A DNA stretch of 64,000 bases from Actinospica acidithermotolerans. Lineage in GTDB: Bacteria; Actinomycetota; Actinomycetes; Streptomycetales; Catenulisporaceae. The notes below the pieces were generated by a model. That model did no database searches. It was not told the origin of the DNA and saw nothing but the letters and a program-made list of their open reading frames with translations. The position numbers were made by a program, and so were the translations under genes. Where the stretch lies: contig NZ_JAGSOH010000001.1 in the NCBI RefSeq assembly GCF_018139625.1, positions 62,001-126,000 of the forward strand. The letters are read 5' to 3'. The stretch's first letter is position 1, and each line of letters starts with the position of its first letter. This document shows positions 43,935 through 52,567 of this stretch, piece by piece.

Positions 43935-44791
43935 GCGTGTTCCACGACTCGTACATGACGACGGCGCTCGTCGCTGGCACCGGTATCGCCCTCGCCTGCG
44001 GCCTCGTCGGCTACTTCCTCGTGCTGCGCGCTCAGGTCTTCACCGGCGACGCGCTGTCCCACGTCGCGTTCACCGGAGCGCTCGCGGCCCTGGCGTTCGG
44101 CATCGACCTGCGCGTGGGCCTGTTCGCGGCATGCGTGCTGATCGCGGTCCTGTTCGGCGCGTTGGGACGACGAGGTCGTGCGGACGACGTCGTGATCGGC
44201 AACGTCTTCGCCTGGGTGCTCGGCCTCGGCGTGTTCTTCATGACGCTGTACACGACGAACCAGTCCGGCTCCTCGAACTCGAGCGGCAACCAGACCGTCA
44301 ACGTGCTGTTCGGCTCGATCCTCGGCATCTCCTCCGGCCAGGCGGTCACCGCACTCGTGATCGGCATCGCCGTCTCCCTCGTCCTCCTGCTGATCGCGCG
44401 TCCCCTGCTGTTCGCGACGCTGGACGAGGCCGTGGCCGCCGCGCGCGGAGTGCCCGTGCGCCTGCTCGGGTACACGTTCCTGGTGCTGATCGGGATCACG
44501 GCGGGCGAGGCCAGCCAGGCCGTCGGCTCGATGCTGCTGCTCGGCCTGCTCGCCGCCCCGGCCGGAACCGCGCTGCTCGTCACGGACCGGCCCTTCGTCG
44601 GACTGGCCGTCTCGGCGGTGCTCGGCGTATTCGATGTCTGGGTTGGCCTGACCCTGTCCTACTTCGTGCCGGACACGCCAACGAGCTTCTGGATCATGGC
44701 TGTCGCCGCGGCGACGTACGCTTGTGCCGTGGCATATTCGCGGATGGCCCGACGGCGGCGACGGCCGGGCGTGACAGCGGCAGCGTCGTGA
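43931..44791 (+). CDS. znuB: Zinc ABC transporter permease 2
   Basis: 286 residues from GTG 43931 (GTGA overlap). ABC-3 permease with RAQVFTGDALSHVAFTGALAALAFG, LFGSILGISSGQAV and DEAVAAARGVPVRLLGYTFLVLIGIT. An Asn/Ser-rich external loop (NQSGSSNSSGNQT) is distinctive. It keeps the canonical SHVAFTG form that permease 1 lacks, so the two probably do different jobs within one complex. It overlaps the methyltransferase gene by four bases. Confidence 0.9.
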   Translation: MSVFHDSYMTTALVAGTGIALACGLVGYFLVLRAQVFTGDALSHVAFTGALAALAFGIDLRVGLFAACVLIAVLFGALGRRGRADDVVIGNVFAWVLGLGVFFMTLYTTNQSGSSNSSGNQTVNVLFGSILGISSGQAVTALVIGIAVSLVLLLIARPLLFATLDEAVAAARGVPVRLLGYTFLVLIGITAGEASQAVGSMLLLGLLAAPAGTALLVTDRPFVGLAVSAVLGVFDVWVGLTLSYFVPDTPTSFWIMAVAAATYACAVAYSRMARRRRRPGVTAAAS

Positions 44792-45858
44792 GCACCGACG
44801 CGGCGGACGACTACCTGCTGCGGCACCTCGAGGAAGCCGGCGTCGACCTCGGCGGCACCGTCGTCGTCCTCGGCGACCGCACCGGCGAACTGCTCGCCGC
44901 GCTCCCGATGAAGGACGGGCGTCCGGTGCTGATAACCGACTCGTACCTGGCCATGGAGGCCGCGCGGGCCAGAGTCGGCGACGCGGCGACGCTGCTCAGC
45001 ACGCAAGACGAGCCCCCGGCCCGCATCGACGTGCTGCTGATCCGCGTCCCCAAGATCCTCGCCCTGTTGGAGGATCAGCTCCACAGGCTGGCCCCCCGCT
45101 TGCACGAGGGCTCGGTCGTCGTCGGCACCGGCAAGGCCACCGAGATCCACACCTCGACGCTGAACCTCCTGACGCAGCTGGTCGGCCCGACCAGGACCTC
45201 CCTGGCGGTCCGCAAGGCCCGCCTCATCTTCACCGAGCCCGACGTCGCCCGAATCCACGCCGATTCCGCCAATCCGTGGCCGCTTACGTATCCCCTACCC
45301 GCGGACAGAAAGCTCGGCCCGATCGCCGGACACGAGGTGACCAACCACGCCGGCGTCTTCTGCGCCGACCGCCTCGACATCGGCACCCGATTCTTCCTGC
45401 AGTACCTCCCAGTCACCCACGGCGGCGACCACATCGTCGACCTAGGCTGCGGCAACGGCGTCGTAGGAACCGCCGCCGCACTGGCGAATCCGACCGCGCA
45501 ACTGACTTTCCTCGACGAGTCGTACCAGGCTGTCGCCTCGGCGAGGGCTACCTACGAGGCCAACATCGCCGACCCCGGCAACGCCCGCTTCGTCGTCGGC
45601 GACGCGATGTCCCCCGTCGAAGACGCGAGCGCCGACCTAGTCCTGAACAACCCGCCCTTCCACACCCACCGCGCCACGACCGACCTCGTAGCCTGGCGCA
45701 TGTTCACCGGCGCACGCCGCGCCCTGCGCCCCGGCGGCCAACTATGGGTCGTCGGCAACCGCCACCTCGGCTACCACGTGAAGCTGCGCAAGATCTTCGG
45801 CAACTGCGAAACCGTCGCGGGCAGCCCGAAGTTCGTGATCCTGCGTTCTGTCAGATGA
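44788..45858 (+). CDS. RlmG-like rRNA guanine-N2 methyltransferase
   Basis: 356 residues from GTG 44788. The N-terminal half is a degenerate methyltransferase-like domain. The C-terminal half has the SAM motif IVDLGCGNGVVGTAAA, then FLDESYQAV, and the catalytic NPPFHTH of N2-guanine or amino methyltransferases. The two-domain build matches RlmG/RsmC, which modify 23S or 16S rRNA (G1835 for RlmG). Translational coupling to the zinc permease puts it under the same promoter; a functional link to zinc is not obvious. Confidence 0.8.
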   Translation: MSTDAADDYLLRHLEEAGVDLGGTVVVLGDRTGELLAALPMKDGRPVLITDSYLAMEAARARVGDAATLLSTQDEPPARIDVLLIRVPKILALLEDQLHRLAPRLHEGSVVVGTGKATEIHTSTLNLLTQLVGPTRTSLAVRKARLIFTEPDVARIHADSANPWPLTYPLPADRKLGPIAGHEVTNHAGVFCADRLDIGTRFFLQYLPVTHGGDHIVDLGCGNGVVGTAAALANPTAQLTFLDESYQAVASARATYEANIADPGNARFVVGDAMSPVEDASADLVLNNPPFHTHRATTDLVAWRMFTGARRALRPGGQLWVVGNRHLGYHVKLRKIFGNCETVAGSPKFVILRSVR

Positions 45859-45876
45859 GACTGCTTTGATGGAGCG

Positions 45877-46458
45877 ATGGAGCCCCCTGTCATCCGCTTC
45901 ACTGTAGACACGCCGCTGCCTTCCGGCCGCATGCGCGTCGCGGCCACGGCACACGGCGTGATCTGGGCCGCGTTCCACGAGAACGACACGGAGCAGATGC
46001 CCGAAGGCCTCGACCTCGCCGATCCCGCCGCGGTCGACGCCGACCGCCGCGCCCGCGCCGTCACCCAACGCCTAGCCGCCTACTTCGCCGGTCAATGGCG
46101 CAAGCCCAGTTTCGAGCTGCCGATCGACTGGTCACTGACCTCGAACCTGCAGCGCAAAGTCCTGCACTATCTCGACGCCACGGTTCCCTTCGGCGCAACC
46201 ATCACCTACGGCGCACTCGCCGAACGCTGCGCCGGCTTCGATCCGGAAATGGCCCGCAGCGGCCAAGCAGCCCGCCTCGTCGGCACCATCATGGCCACCA
46301 CCCCGATCGCCATCCTCATCCCCGCCCACCGCGTCGTCGCCGCCGACGGCCTAGGCGGCTTCGGCAGCGGGCCCGACGCCCTGCCCACCAAACGCTGGCT
46401 GCTCACCCTTGAGGGCTGCATCCCACCGACCCTGGATTGGGACGGACCCGAGGTCTAA
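45877..46458 (+). CDS. Alkyltransferase-like protein with PAHR in place of PCHR
   Basis: 193 residues. The C-terminal domain is that of O6-alkylguanine-DNA alkyltransferase: LQRKVLHYLDATVPFGATITYGALAE holds the helix-turn-helix with its usual substitutions, and VVAADGLGGFGSG follows the active site. The reactive motif is IPAHRV (149-152), so the alkyl-accepting Cys is Ala150 and suicidal repair is impossible. Alkyltransferase-like (ATL) proteins with a substituted Cys bind O6-alkylguanine, flip it and hand it to nucleotide excision repair; ATLs typically carry Trp or Ala here. The N-terminal domain is retained, which is less usual for ATLs. Start ATG 45877 with GGAG upstream. Confidence 0.8.
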   Translation: MEPPVIRFTVDTPLPSGRMRVAATAHGVIWAAFHENDTEQMPEGLDLADPAAVDADRRARAVTQRLAAYFAGQWRKPSFELPIDWSLTSNLQRKVLHYLDATVPFGATITYGALAERCAGFDPEMARSGQAARLVGTIMATTPIAILIPAHRVVAADGLGGFGSGPDALPTKRWLLTLEGCIPPTLDWDGPEV

Positions 46459-46657
46459 CCTGCGCTTGGCAATCACCCGACGCGATGATGACACCGACCG
46501 GAAGCCGGTGACACCGACGGGACACCTGGCGGCTGGCCACACCTTGATCCCTTCGACTCTGCCAGAAGATTGATTAGCCTTCGCCCCTCATGTACCGTCA
46601 CAAAGGACTTACGTTCTCAGAACGCGCTTGGGGAGATCGCGCGCCGAAGGGGTTACC

Positions 46658-47305
46658 TTGACTGACGAAGCCCGTCCGACGAGCGCGCCGAAGGCTACGG
46701 CACGTCCCGCCTCAAGCCGCGAGACGAAGCGGAGAAGGCGGTTGGCGCTGGTCGCCGCAGTCGTCCTGGTCATCCTGATCGGCGGGGCGGCGTTCGCGAT
46801 ATTCGGTCGCGGCGGCACGAACACCCCCGCCTCGTCGGCACCCGCGTACCACCTGCCCCAGAAGGTCAGTGACCTCTCCCTCATCGAAGAACCGGACTCC
46901 TACCCGGTCTGGCGCACCTACCCTGCGGTGCTGCCGAAGAACACCGCCACGTTCTCGACCTTCAGCGGGTCATATTCCGATCCTGGCGGGGCCGGCGTAG
47001 CCGTCGACGGCATCTACGCGGTATCCCATGGCGCCGTGGGCGGCAAGCTCACCGACGACCCGGCCACCCTGGCCGAGAACACGCTGAACACGATCGACCT
47101 GGGCACGGCCTCGCCCGACGAATTCTCGGTCGGCAGCAGCTCCACCGCCGACCTGAAATGCGCAACGCTCGTCGGCAACGCCGGCAACGTCGACTGCGTC
47201 TGGGCCGACAACGGCGTCGAGTACGTCTTCTCCTTCAACAGCCTGCCGGACGAGGAGAAGGACGCCGACTACGCCAAGGCGATCGCGCTGGCCACCACCC
47301 ACTGA
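46658..47305 (+). CDS. Single-pass membrane protein of unknown function
   Basis: 215 residues from TTG 46658, with AAGGGG five bases upstream; TTG 46628 is an alternative. A cytosolic, basic Ser/Thr/Pro-rich N-terminus (ending RETKRRRR) precedes one helix (LALVAAVVLVILIGGAAFAIF). An outside domain of about 140 residues follows. The outer domain contains YPVWRTYPAVLPKNTATFSTFSGSYSDPGG and two cysteines (KCATLV, VDCVWAD) that probably pair. Similar membrane-anchored unknowns are common in Streptomyces. No function can be given. Upstream 46459-46657 shows only a weak CACCG/CGGTG repeat. Confidence 0.6.
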   Translation: MTDEARPTSAPKATARPASSRETKRRRRLALVAAVVLVILIGGAAFAIFGRGGTNTPASSAPAYHLPQKVSDLSLIEEPDSYPVWRTYPAVLPKNTATFSTFSGSYSDPGGAGVAVDGIYAVSHGAVGGKLTDDPATLAENTLNTIDLGTASPDEFSVGSSSTADLKCATLVGNAGNVDCVWADNGVEYVFSFNSLPDEEKDADYAKAIALATTH

Positions 47306-47411
47306 CAACGCGTAGGGAATACAGGCAAACACGAGGCTTGTAGAGCCGGGCAAACTGTCGCAGCTCCTCACATACCCCACGAACATTGATATTCTGAATC
47401 ACCAGTTGCGT

Positions 47412-47429
47412 AGGGCTGAACCGAGCCCT
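47412..47429 (-). terminator. Small hairpin at the end of the NB-ARC gene
   Basis: AGGGCT (47412-47417) pairs with AGCCCT (47424-47429), touching the stop codon of the leftward gene. It is short and may only mark the 3' end; the 47306-47411 gap otherwise shows nothing. Confidence 0.3.
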
Positions 47430-50242
47430 CAGAGGGCGACCGGCAAGAGCTCCAGGTCAAGCCGGGTTCGGGATGCGATGCTGCTTACGGTGCGGGCTTC
47501 GCGCCTACGGCCCAGCGCCCGCAACGTGACAGCGAGATTGTTCGCTATGGCAGCGTTGTCGGGGTGATCACCCCCGAGCGCGGCTGCCATATGGTCGAGT
47601 GCTCGGCGCTCGAGGCGCTCGGCGTCACTGAGCCGCCCGGCGTGGACGAGGCAGTTTGCGAGATTGGCCATGGCCACGCACGTATTCGGGTGCCCGATTC
47701 CAAGACGTCCGGTGAGCCCCTCGACGACTCGTTCGAGCTGCGCCAGCGCCGCGTCGGGATTCCCGGCACGACGCTCGTAGACTGCGACATTGTTGACGCC
47801 TGCCAAAGTGCTGGGGTGGTCCGCACCGAAGCGAGCCTCGAACCCGGAGACGGCCTCACGCGCGATCTGCACAGCTCTGCAGTCGTTGACACGACCATTA
47901 GCCGATAGTGCAGCGGCCAGAGCCAATCCACACAGCAGCGCGCCGGGGTGATAAGGATCGTAGTTCCCGGCATAGTGCGTGCGTGTCTGCTGTGCCAACG
48001 CGAGGGCCTCAGCAGTCCTGTCCGCCTTGTTGAGTGCCCATACGAGCAGCGTCGCCACGCTCAGAGTGCGCGGTCTTGCGAGACCGATCGACTCGACGAG
48101 GCCGGCCATGCTCTCGGTAAGGATCTGCACGGCCTCCTCCCGTATGCCCATCACGAGGAGTTCAAGGCCTACTTGCGCCTGGGAGTGCAGGGTGTCCGGA
48201 TGCTGTCCGCCGAGCACGGCGCGACGTCGGACGAATGTGTCTTCATCAATCTGCCGCGCCCTGGCGTAGTTGCCGACCAGGAAGTGGGAGAGGGCAAGGT
48301 TGTTGGCCTCGGAAAGCGTCCGTGGGTGGTCGGCGCCAAGTACTGTCACCGAGTCGGCGTACGTGCTCTGATCCAGCTTCAGAGCGCCGTTGAAGTCTCC
48401 AAGTGCGCGAAGATCACCGCCGAGCATGATCGAGGAAACGATGATATCGGGGTGACGTTCCGGTAGTAGTTCTCGCTGACGGCTGAGCGTCGCGGTGTCG
48501 AGTTCGTAGGCCTCGCGCAGATTGCCCTCGATGCGAAGCGTGGTCGCCATCTCTGTCTGCAGCGCGAGCAGCTGCCGATTGAGTTCGAGCGTCTGCTCAC
48601 CCAGCACGAGCTCGTCTTCCTGGAGTCGCGCCGACCATCGGTCGGCAATCGGGCGGGCATATCCCAGGGCCCTTTGATATTCGCCGTTACGCCAGAGGAA
48701 GCGGACGCGATCGATCATCAGCTCACGGACTTCTGGCTCGTCACAAGACTCTGCCATCGAGGGGGCCAGGTGGTGCCAGATCTGCGCGTAGCGCGGCCAG
48801 GCCTCGGGGTTATCGATCTGGCCCGGCCCGGGACGAGCGGCGTAGAGGATGCGGTGGACGGCATGTACTGTCTCGTCGAACGCAGCCCCTTCCAATTGCG
48901 CACGCACCGCGCCTTGAACAAGGCGGTGGATGCGCAATTCGTTCGAGTCGGCGCGCAGCAGCGAGTACCGGACTGCCGCCCGCACGAGAGTGCCGACTGC
49001 GATCGAGTCATTCACCCGCTCGTCGAATCTGCGCAGCTCGTCGATGGCCGCCTTCGAGTAGAACAGCTCGGTAGCGATCCCATCGGGGCTCATGAACGAG
49101 GCCAGTTCGAGCAGGTGGGCCGCCGCTGGCTCGTATTCACGGAGCCGCTTGAGGCTGAGGCTCCAGACGGCAGCGACCGGAAGTGCATATCCCAGCGGCC
49201 GTTCGAGCGAGAGCACACGCATCGTCTCCCTGGCCAGAGCCTCAATGTACTTGTCAACAGGCGTACCCGTCGTCGCGAGCCACGCTGTGGCGCTCTCAAC
49301 AGCCAGCGGCAAGTCACCAAGAAGCTCGGCAATCGACGAGGCGGCCTCCGGCGCAAGACTCCGCACTCCGCAGGTCAGCCGGGCAACGCTCTCACTTCGG
49401 GTGAACACGTCCACCTCGAGGGTGGCAGCGACCGAGGCCCATGTCTGATCGCGCGAGGTGATCAGAAGGTGGCCATGTGCTGCCGGCTCGGGCAGATACG
49501 CGAGCACGTCATCGGGCTCCGCCGCGTTGTCGAAGATCAGCAGCCAACGCCGATACGGCTCGCCACGCCTCAGCGCCTCCCTAGCTTGCCGCGCATCGTC
49601 CGGAGTCTTTCCAGTGGACGCGAGTCCCATCGCCTCTGCCAGTCGGGCGAGAGAGACGTCCACGAGTTCGAGTTGCTCCGTGTCGATCCACCACACCACG
49701 TCATAGTCCGCCTTGAACCGATGCGCATACTCCAGGGCAACTTGGGTCTTACCGACCCCGCCGAGCCCCCGCAGCGCGATCGGCAGAATCACCGTGCGCA
49801 GTCCACCAAGCAGTTGCTGGTGCAGTTCTGCCAGAACCGCGTCGCGCCCGGTGAAATGGACGTTGCGCCCGGGAACACTCCATACGTCGGGGGTGCGGCT
49901 CTGCGCCTGTGACGAACTCTCCGGAGTGGCGACAGCGCCCTCCTCAAGAAGCTCGCGCAGCTCATCCGCTTGCCGCGCGGACAGGCCGAGCGCCGCGATG
50001 AACGCATCGAGCAGTTCGGCGTTCGGCAGTTGCTCACCGCGCTCGACGTGACTGACTTGCCTGGGGTGGACGACCAACCGGGCAGCCAGCTCGGTCTGGG
50101 ACAGGCCGACGGCAAGCCGATGCCCGCGCAGCCGGGCCCCTATGGCCGACGCTCTGGGCGTCGGTTCACGGCGTTCGACCGCGGCGCGTCGCTCCCGGTC
50201 ATTCCATGGTTCGTTCGCGGGACCCGATTTTCCCGGCGTCAT
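47429..50242 (-). CDS. HTH / NB-ARC / TPR signalling protein (STAND-type)
   Basis: 937 residues from ATG 50242 (GAAGGAGGG eight bases upstream); GTG 50251 also fits. Residues about 32-92 are an Xre-type HTH (GLSQTELAARLVVHPRQVSHVERGEQLP). FTGRD near 130 starts an NB-ARC NTPase with Walker A GLGGVGKT (about 159-166), WLLIFDNA (Walker B) and LLITSRDQTW. From about 480 to the end are TPRs of 42 residues, many with the kinesin-light-chain type GADHPRTL/GGQHPDTL motif. The same layout occurs in proteins annotated as FxSxx-COOH system TPR proteins, but no FxsA or radical-SAM partner is in view. It overlaps the pentapeptide-repeat gene by 44 nt, so they are made together. Probably an ATP-driven sensor and regulator. 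Confidence 0.85.
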   Translation of the reverse strand: MTPGKSGPANEPWNDRERRAAVERREPTPRASAIGARLRGHRLAVGLSQTELAARLVVHPRQVSHVERGEQLPNAELLDAFIAALGLSARQADELRELLEEGAVATPESSSQAQSRTPDVWSVPGRNVHFTGRDAVLAELHQQLLGGLRTVILPIALRGLGGVGKTQVALEYAHRFKADYDVVWWIDTEQLELVDVSLARLAEAMGLASTGKTPDDARQAREALRRGEPYRRWLLIFDNAAEPDDVLAYLPEPAAHGHLLITSRDQTWASVAATLEVDVFTRSESVARLTCGVRSLAPEAASSIAELLGDLPLAVESATAWLATTGTPVDKYIEALARETMRVLSLERPLGYALPVAAVWSLSLKRLREYEPAAAHLLELASFMSPDGIATELFYSKAAIDELRRFDERVNDSIAVGTLVRAAVRYSLLRADSNELRIHRLVQGAVRAQLEGAAFDETVHAVHRILYAARPGPGQIDNPEAWPRYAQIWHHLAPSMAESCDEPEVRELMIDRVRFLWRNGEYQRALGYARPIADRWSARLQEDELVLGEQTLELNRQLLALQTEMATTLRIEGNLREAYELDTATLSRQRELLPERHPDIIVSSIMLGGDLRALGDFNGALKLDQSTYADSVTVLGADHPRTLSEANNLALSHFLVGNYARARQIDEDTFVRRRAVLGGQHPDTLHSQAQVGLELLVMGIREEAVQILTESMAGLVESIGLARPRTLSVATLLVWALNKADRTAEALALAQQTRTHYAGNYDPYHPGALLCGLALAAALSANGRVNDCRAVQIAREAVSGFEARFGADHPSTLAGVNNVAVYERRAGNPDAALAQLERVVEGLTGRLGIGHPNTCVAMANLANCLVHAGRLSDAERLERRALDHMAAALGGDHPDNAAIANNLAVTLRALGRRREARTVSSIASRTRLDLELLPVAL

Positions 50243-51068
50243 CGACCTCACCCTCCTTCGATGGGCGCATTCCGGCTGGCCATCTCGTCGTTAGATCACT
50301 GCGAATCGAGTGCAGCGACGCCCCTTCGAGAACCGCGGTCGACAGATCACAGCCGCGGAGATCCGCGTGGGCGAGATCCGCGCCCGACAAGTCCGCGCCG
50401 GAGAGATCCGCGTCGCGGAGATCGGCGTGAGTGAGGTCGGCGCGCAGCAGCCTGGCCCCACCCGCGTCGGCCCCACGCAGCGCGACACCACCGAGTTTCG
50501 CGTCGTCCGCGACGGCCCATTCCAGCACCGCCCGGTTGAGATTCGCACCGGTCAGTCGTGCACCGATCAGCGAGGCGCGGCTGAGGTCAGCATCGTCGAG
50601 TTTCGCGCCGACCAGATCAGCCCCGCTCAGATCCACTCCCGCGAGCTGCGACCCGACGAGATCGGCCCCGATCAACCGCGCGCCGGCCAGGGCTCCCTCG
50701 GCAAGCCATCCGCGGGCGTCCAGCTCCAGCAGCGCTCGGCCCGCCACAGTGTGGTCAGAACTCGCGCACTCCCGGACCAGTTGCCGCCGCCGCTCCTCAT
50801 CCTCTCGGAGCCTGGCGGACCGGTCGATCACCAGGACAACAATCGCAGCGCCGACCAAATCGGCACCTGAGTTGGGATAGACCTCGAAGACGAATTCCTT
50901 CGGCCACCAGCTCCGCGGATAGTTGTAGCCCGCGATCAGAACCCCCAGCCCGGCGAGCGCGCAGACGACGCCCACTCGCGTCGCCGACCAGGGTCGGCGC
51001 CGTCGTGTCTTCAAGGCATCCCCCACCGGCAGGCGTCTATCTTGTTCTTCCCCTCCAGAGCCATACAT
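50199..51068 (-). CDS. Membrane-anchored pentapeptide-repeat protein
   Basis: 289 residues from ATG 51068 with GAAGAGGGGG upstream. Two hydrophobic segments (about 30-48 and 70-82, around the WWPKEFVFEVYPNSGADLVGA loop) are followed by a charged helix (RSARLREDEERRRQL). From about 118 to 255 there are pentapeptide repeats of A(D/N)LxG type (ADLVGSQLAGVDLSGADL, DLRDADLSGADLSGADL), which fold into a right-handed quadrilateral helix. A charged tail ends SRERTME. Such proteins act as scaffolds or DNA mimics in some families; here the membrane anchor argues for a surface or scaffold role. Its 3' end overlaps the start of the HTH/NB-ARC gene. Confidence 0.8.
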   Translation of the reverse strand: MYGSGGEEQDRRLPVGDALKTRRRRPWSATRVGVVCALAGLGVLIAGYNYPRSWWPKEFVFEVYPNSGADLVGAAIVVLVIDRSARLREDEERRRQLVRECASSDHTVAGRALLELDARGWLAEGALAGARLIGADLVGSQLAGVDLSGADLVGAKLDDADLSRASLIGARLTGANLNRAVLEWAVADDAKLGGVALRGADAGGARLLRADLTHADLRDADLSGADLSGADLAHADLRGCDLSTAVLEGASLHSIRSDLTTRWPAGMRPSKEGEVDDAGKIGSRERTME

Positions 51069-51230
51069 CCCCCTCTTCGCAGACAGACGCTCTGGCGAGT
51101 GTAAACAGAGCGCTGAGACGAATCGAGTGGATCGTGACGCATTTTGCGGATCAGCGCGATACCCGAGCGCCGTCGGCGCGACGTCACGCGCCTGCGCTGA
51201 ACACGGTCTCGACGGGGGTGGTCAATGCGA

Positions 51231-51264
51231 AAGCCCGGTGGTCATTTCGCTGATCACCGGGCTT
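51231..51264 (-). terminator. tRNA-Gly terminator
   Basis: A 14-bp hairpin, 51231-51244 with 51251-51264, one G-T pair, loop TTTCGC. On the minus strand it starts 9 nt after the tRNA 3' end and is followed by TTTCGC. Confidence 0.7.
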
Positions 51265-51272
51265 CGTATGTC

Positions 51273-51346
51273 TGGAGCGGGTGACGGGAATCGAACCCGC
51301 GCTGTCAGCTTGGGAAGCTGATGTTCTACCATTGAACTACACCCGC
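51273..51346 (-). tRNA. tRNA-Gly (anticodon CCC)
   Basis: Read on the minus strand, it starts GCGGGTGTAGTTCAATGG and has a complete cloverleaf. The acceptor is GCGGGTG/CACCCGC, the D arm GTTC..GAAC, and the anticodon stem TCAGC/GCTGA around TTCCCAA. The T arm is GCGGG-TTCGATT-CCCGT. The discriminator is T and the CCA end is encoded (51275-51273). The anticodon CCC reads GGG glycine codons. Confidence 0.95.
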
Positions 51347-51412
51347 ACGACCACTCACCGTCACCGACGGTGGGGGTGCTGCCCGCTCAGGCTACCAGAT
51401 CTGCGCGGCGGT

Positions 51413-51450
51413 TTGGGAGGCTGGGCGGTGGGGCGATACGGTCGTTGGCG
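51413..51450 (+). promoter_or_regulatory. Leaderless promoter of dcd
   Basis: TTGGGA (51413-51418), 18-bp spacer, TACGGT (51437-51442), then seven bases to GTG 51450 and no ribosome-binding site. This is a textbook-like actinobacterial leaderless arrangement, and it fixes the dcd start. Confidence 0.6.
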
Positions 51451-52025
51451 TGTTGCTCTCAGATAAGGACCTGCGCGCGGAGATCGCCTCGGGGCGGGTG
51501 CGGATCGAGCCGTTCGAGGATGCGATGGTGCAGCCGTCGTCGATCGATGTGCGGCTGGACCGGTTCTTCCGCGTGTTCGAGAACCACCGGTATCCGCACA
51601 TCGATCCGGCGGAGGAACAGCCGGAGCTGACGCGGCTGATCGAGCCGGAGAAGGGTGAGCCGTTCATCCTGCATCCGGGCGAGTTCGTGCTGGGGTCGAC
51701 GTACGAGCTGGTGACGCTGCCGGATGACGTGGCCTCGCGGTTGGAGGGCAAGTCGAGCCTGGGGCGGCTCGGGCTGCTCACGCACTCGACGGCCGGGTTC
51801 ATCGATCCGGGGTTCTCGGGGCACGTGACGCTGGAGCTGTCCAACGTCGCGACGCTGCCGATCAAGCTGTGGCCGGGGATGAAGATCGGGCAGCTGTGCA
51901 TGTTCCGGCTCTCCTCGCCCGCGGAAAACCCGTACGGCTCCACGGCGGCCGGCTCGCGGTACCAGGGGCAGCGGGGGCCGACGCCGTCGCGCTCGTACCT
52001 GAACTTCCACCGCACCGAGATCTGA
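51450..52025 (+). CDS. dcd: dCTP deaminase
   Basis: 191 residues, the normal length. It converts dCTP to dUTP, feeding dTMP synthesis; some actinobacterial forms also remove pyrophosphate to give dUMP. The trimeric dUTPase-like fold is shown by [11 protein letters not shown], the active-site block [40 protein letters not shown] and the C-terminal [12 protein letters not shown] lid. GTG start; promoter described separately. Monofunctional versus bifunctional activity cannot be decided here. Confidence 0.95.
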   Translation: MLLSDKDLRAEIASGRVRIEPFEDAMVQPSSIDVRLDRFFRVFENHRYPHIDPAEEQPELTRLIEPEKGEPFILHPGEFVLGSTYELVTLPDDVASRLEGKSSLGRLGLLTHSTAGFIDPGFSGHVTLELSNVATLPIKLWPGMKIGQLCMFRLSSPAENPYGSTAAGSRYQGQRGPTPSRSYLNFHRTEI

Positions 52026-52067
52026 GCCGCGGCACTCGCCAATCACGTTCACAGGGGGGAATTCACC

Positions 52068-52490
52068 ATGCCGCTCATCTCGGATCCTCGGGCGGTCACG
52101 ATCGTCGCGCCCGAGCTCGCGCCGCTGGAGGGGCTGCTCGACGCGTTGGCGCCGCTCGGCACGGGGGATGTGTTCTGCGCGGCTCCGCCGGAGGACCCGG
52201 AGGAGGACGACTACTCGGACTATCTGGACGAGTACTCGTTCCCCTACTACACCGCCACCGTGTCGGACACGGTCGCGACCTTCCTGATCGAGATCGAGCG
52301 CGCGGATCCGAGCTCGGCGCAGACGCGGTACGAGGTGCACGTGACGGACTCGGGGCCGGGCGCCGATCGCCTGCGGTACCGGGTCGCGAAGGTCGTGCTG
52401 GAGCTGACCGGGGGAACGGCGTTCGGCGCGGACGGTGCGCCGACTGACTTGGCGGCGCCGTCGCAGGACCCGTTCGGCGCACTCTGGTAG
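52068..52490 (+). CDS. Small acidic protein of unknown function
   Basis: 140 residues from ATG 52068 with a GGGGGGAA ribosome-binding site, 42 bp after dcd. It has an ordered start (MPLISDPRAVTIVAPELAPLEGLLDALAPL), an acidic Tyr-rich centre (PEEDDYSDYLDEYSFPYY) and a beta-rich second half (RYEVHVTDSG). No known family is recognised. The absence of signal or membrane segments suggests a cytosolic protein. It is probably transcribed with dcd. Confidence 0.6.
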   Translation: MPLISDPRAVTIVAPELAPLEGLLDALAPLGTGDVFCAAPPEDPEEDDYSDYLDEYSFPYYTATVSDTVATFLIEIERADPSSAQTRYEVHVTDSGPGADRLRYRVAKVVLELTGGTAFGADGAPTDLAAPSQDPFGALW

Positions 52491-52567
52491 TCACTGCCTG
52501 CTCCATTCGAGCGAGCAAGGCGTATATATCGTCCGACACGCCGGAGGCGCGCTGGGACAGTGGCGTC

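Noticed and set aside
45877-46458. Active O6-methylguanine-DNA methyltransferase
   Set aside because: The acceptor cysteine is missing (PAHR), so it is called alkyltransferase-like.
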